From Herbaspirillum sp. alder98 (GTDB taxonomy: Bacteria; Pseudomonadota; Gammaproteobacteria; Burkholderiales; Burkholderiaceae_D): DNA of 64,000 nucleotides. The stretch lies in contig NZ_JAIUCY010000006.1 of NCBI RefSeq assembly GCF_020179755.1, forward strand, positions 124,001 to 188,000, in the 5' to 3' direction. The translations under genes were made by a program, and so were the position numbers. Shown one piece after another: positions 62,444 to 64,000 of the stretch (the first letter of the stretch is position 1; each line of letters begins with the position of its first letter). The notes under the pieces were generated by a model. The model had not been told where the DNA came from. It saw nothing but the letters and a program-made list of their open reading frames with translations, and did no database searches.

Positions 62444-62863
62444 CTAGCCCCCTGCGCTCGGCTTGCCGGTCACCAGGCCGATCTGGTTCAGTTCGACCTT
62501 TCGCAGCAGGTCCAGCACTTCGATCACCTTGGCGTATTGCACCGAGGCGTCGCCCCGCACGATCACCGGAAAGTCGGGCGTGAGCGCCTTCTCGGTGCGC
62601 AGGCGCTCTTCCAGTTCGTTCAGGCTGACCGGATACGCATCCAGGAACACCTGGCCGCCGTTATCGATGGTGATGGCACGGGTCTTGGGCTTTTCCAGCG
62701 CCACCGCGGCGCTGGCCTTGGGCAGGTCGACCTTGAGCCCGGGAATGCTGGCATTGCTGGTCAGGATGAAGATCACCAGCACCACCAGCAGCACGTCCAC
62801 GAAGGGGGTGACGTTGATGCCGCTGCTGCGCTTCTTCACGCCAAAGCGGGATTGATTGGCCAT
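62444..62863 (-). CDS. exbD: ExbD/TolR-family proton-channel subunit
   Basis: A 139-residue protein from the ATG at 62863. A longer frame runs through the exbB gene and is spurious. The single membrane helix NVTPFVDVLLVVLVIFILTS carries the essential acidic residue Asp23. The periplasmic part is typical: PGLKVDLPKASAA, ITIDNGGQVFLDAYPVSLNE, VIVRGDASVQYAKVIEVLDL. It forms the proton-driven complex with ExbB and TonB. It is 10 bp after exbB. Confidence 0.93.
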   Translation of the reverse strand: MANQSRFGVKKRSSGINVTPFVDVLLVVLVIFILTSNASIPGLKVDLPKASAAVALEKPKTRAITIDNGGQVFLDAYPVSLNELEERLRTEKALTPDFPVIVRGDASVQYAKVIEVLDLLRKVELNQIGLVTGKPSAGG

Positions 62864-62873
62864 GGGGTTCTCC

Positions 62874-64000
62874 TCAGGCCCGCATGGCTGGGCGCAACTG
62901 GCGGCCCTCGCCCTGCTCTTCGGCCAGGCGGGTGGCGAACTCGTCGACGAACACGGCCATGTCGGCGGCAATCGCATCCGAACGCGACGCCAGCCAGTTG
63001 TAGCCGAACAGCGCCGGAATCGCCACGCCCAGGCCGGCGGCGGTACACAACAGCGCCGCCGCCATGCCCGGCGCCACCGAGTTGATGTCGACTGCACCGG
63101 CCATGGCCGCCACCACGAACACCAGCATGATGCCGATGACGGTACCGAACAGGCCCACGTAGGGCGCGCCCTCGATGGTGGTCGACAGCCACACCATGCG
63201 CTTGGCCATGCGTTCGTTCTCGCGCACCATGACGCCATCCATGGCGGCACGAATGGCGCTGATGGTGGCGTCGGACACCGCATTCAGGTCATAGCCACGA
63301 TCATGGCGACGGCGCATTTCTTCGATGGCGACTTCATACAGACGCCACAGCGACGACTGCGCGCGCACCGATTCGGGCACCTTGTTGTTGCGCGCCAGGA
63401 CATCGAGCGAAGCGCCGGCGGTTTCGCGGAAGTGCTCCATGAACACGCCATTGGCGCGCGAGGTCGCGCCGTAGCTGCGGCCCTTGCCGATCATGATGGC
63501 CCACGAGATGCTCATCATCAGGCCCAGCAGCACCACCACGACCCAGGCGTCGACCGGCATGGCGGCCAGGATGAAACCGAAGTGGCTCTTGCCGGCCTGC
63601 TGTTCGTCGGGACCATAGTTGACCAGCCGCGACTGGCCGCCCTGCGACACCGCATCGGCCAGCAACTGGACGTCGGTGCGGGCAATCTTGGACAGCCGCA
63701 CTTCATCCATGGCGCCGGCGAACGGCGCCAGGTTGCCACCGGCCACGTCGCCACCGATGGCGGCGGCCGTGTTCAGTGCCGGCAGCGCTGCGGCCAGCGA
63801 CGCCGAGGGGCGGCCGTTCACATACAGGGCCACGTTCTGGGCATCGGCCTTGACCGCCAGGTGCGACCACTGGCCGGCCTGGATCGGTTGACCCGGGTTG
63901 CTGCGACGACCGTTGACTTCAACGAAGGGCACGCCATTGTCGACGCCGATGGCCAGGTGCTCGGCGCCGTTGCGACGCACATAGACTGCCTGCGCCGCGC
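62874..64000 (-). CDS. ExbB/TolQ/MotA-type proton channel fused to a LamG-like domain (5' end outside window)
   Basis: An open frame from the right window edge to the stop at 62874 (375 residues visible). The first ~120 visible residues form a LamG/concanavalin-like fold: WSHLAVKADAQNVALYVNGR, AAAIGGDVAGGNLAPFAGAM, DEVRLSKIARTDVQLLADAV. A membrane helix follows (AWVVVVLLGLMMSISWAIMI), then the ExbB core: RMAKRMVWLSTTIEGAPYVG, LFGTVIGIMLVF, MAAALLCTAAGLGVAIPALF. Similar proteins are annotated as DUF2341 plus MotA/TolQ/ExbB. The large extracytoplasmic lectin-like region is unusual for ExbB and may contact peptidoglycan or the exoprotein. Confidence 0.88.
   Translation of the reverse strand, partial: AAQAVYVRRNGAEHLAIGVDNGVPFVEVNGRRSNPGQPIQAGQWSHLAVKADAQNVALYVNGRPSASLAAALPALNTAAAIGGDVAGGNLAPFAGAMDEVRLSKIARTDVQLLADAVSQGGQSRLVNYGPDEQQAGKSHFGFILAAMPVDAWVVVVLLGLMMSISWAIMIGKGRSYGATSRANGVFMEHFRETAGASLDVLARNNKVPESVRAQSSLWRLYEVAIEEMRRRHDRGYDLNAVSDATISAIRAAMDGVMVRENERMAKRMVWLSTTIEGAPYVGLFGTVIGIMLVFVVAAMAGAVDINSVAPGMAAALLCTAAGLGVAIPALFGYNWLASRSDAIAADMAVFVDEFATRLAEEQGEGRQLRPAMRA

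Overview
The window is high-GC DNA of a betaproteobacterium, most probably Oxalobacteraceae (Herbaspirillum/Massilia-like). This rests on the dense LysR-regulated transporter genes, the csu-type spore-coat-U proteins, SsuD/MetNIQ sulfur genes, and a giant filamentous-haemagglutinin (FHA) locus. The genus is an inference. No rRNA, tRNA, CRISPR array or complete insertion sequence was seen.

Positions 1-22.4 kb are rich in sulfur-related and uptake genes. They hold a partial SsuA, a ClC channel with CBS domains, two amino-acid-identical SCPU proteins in tandem, a serine acetyltransferase, an MFS transporter beside a LysR regulator, and SsuD. A ten-gene minus-strand run (10.0-19.9 kb) follows: a GcvH-like lipoyl carrier, two carboxymuconolactone-decarboxylase (CMD) proteins, a BAAT-type hydrolase, a complete Dpp/Opp-type ABC transporter and a flavin monooxygenase. 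A LysR regulator and a stand-alone cysteine desulfurase flank it. Several junctions in the run are 4-bp ATGA overlaps, so it looks like an operon for importing and oxidatively cleaving an unknown, possibly sulfur-containing, compound.

Positions 22.4-24.1 kb form a small low-GC accessory patch: a CdiI-like immunity gene, an unknown low-GC gene, two kinds of IS3-family debris and a hairpin-rich intergenic repeat. metNIQ (24.3-26.8 kb) follows, with a HypT-like LysR regulator, an M14-type deacylase, two paralogous orphan amino-acid-binding proteins flanking a chemoreceptor, more LysR regulators, a YbfB-type MFS transporter, an SRAP protein, a PPOX-fold protein, an orphan NMT1 binding protein and a Phd/ParE-type toxin-antitoxin pair.

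Positions 41.5-64 kb are one co-directional minus-strand block. In transcription order it encodes ExbB with a LamG-like domain, ExbD, TonB, a putative porin, a coiled-coil periplasmic protein, a PpiC foldase, a YbjN-like protein, a trypsin-like protease, a TonB-C-like protein, an STN+TonB-C-like protein, an ECF sigma factor, FecR and a 4142-residue FHA-family exoprotein. No TpsB (FhaC-like) transporter is visible. The gene content suggests an envelope-energised, sigma/FecR-controlled system for exporting or displaying the giant protein. This is the most interesting feature of the window.
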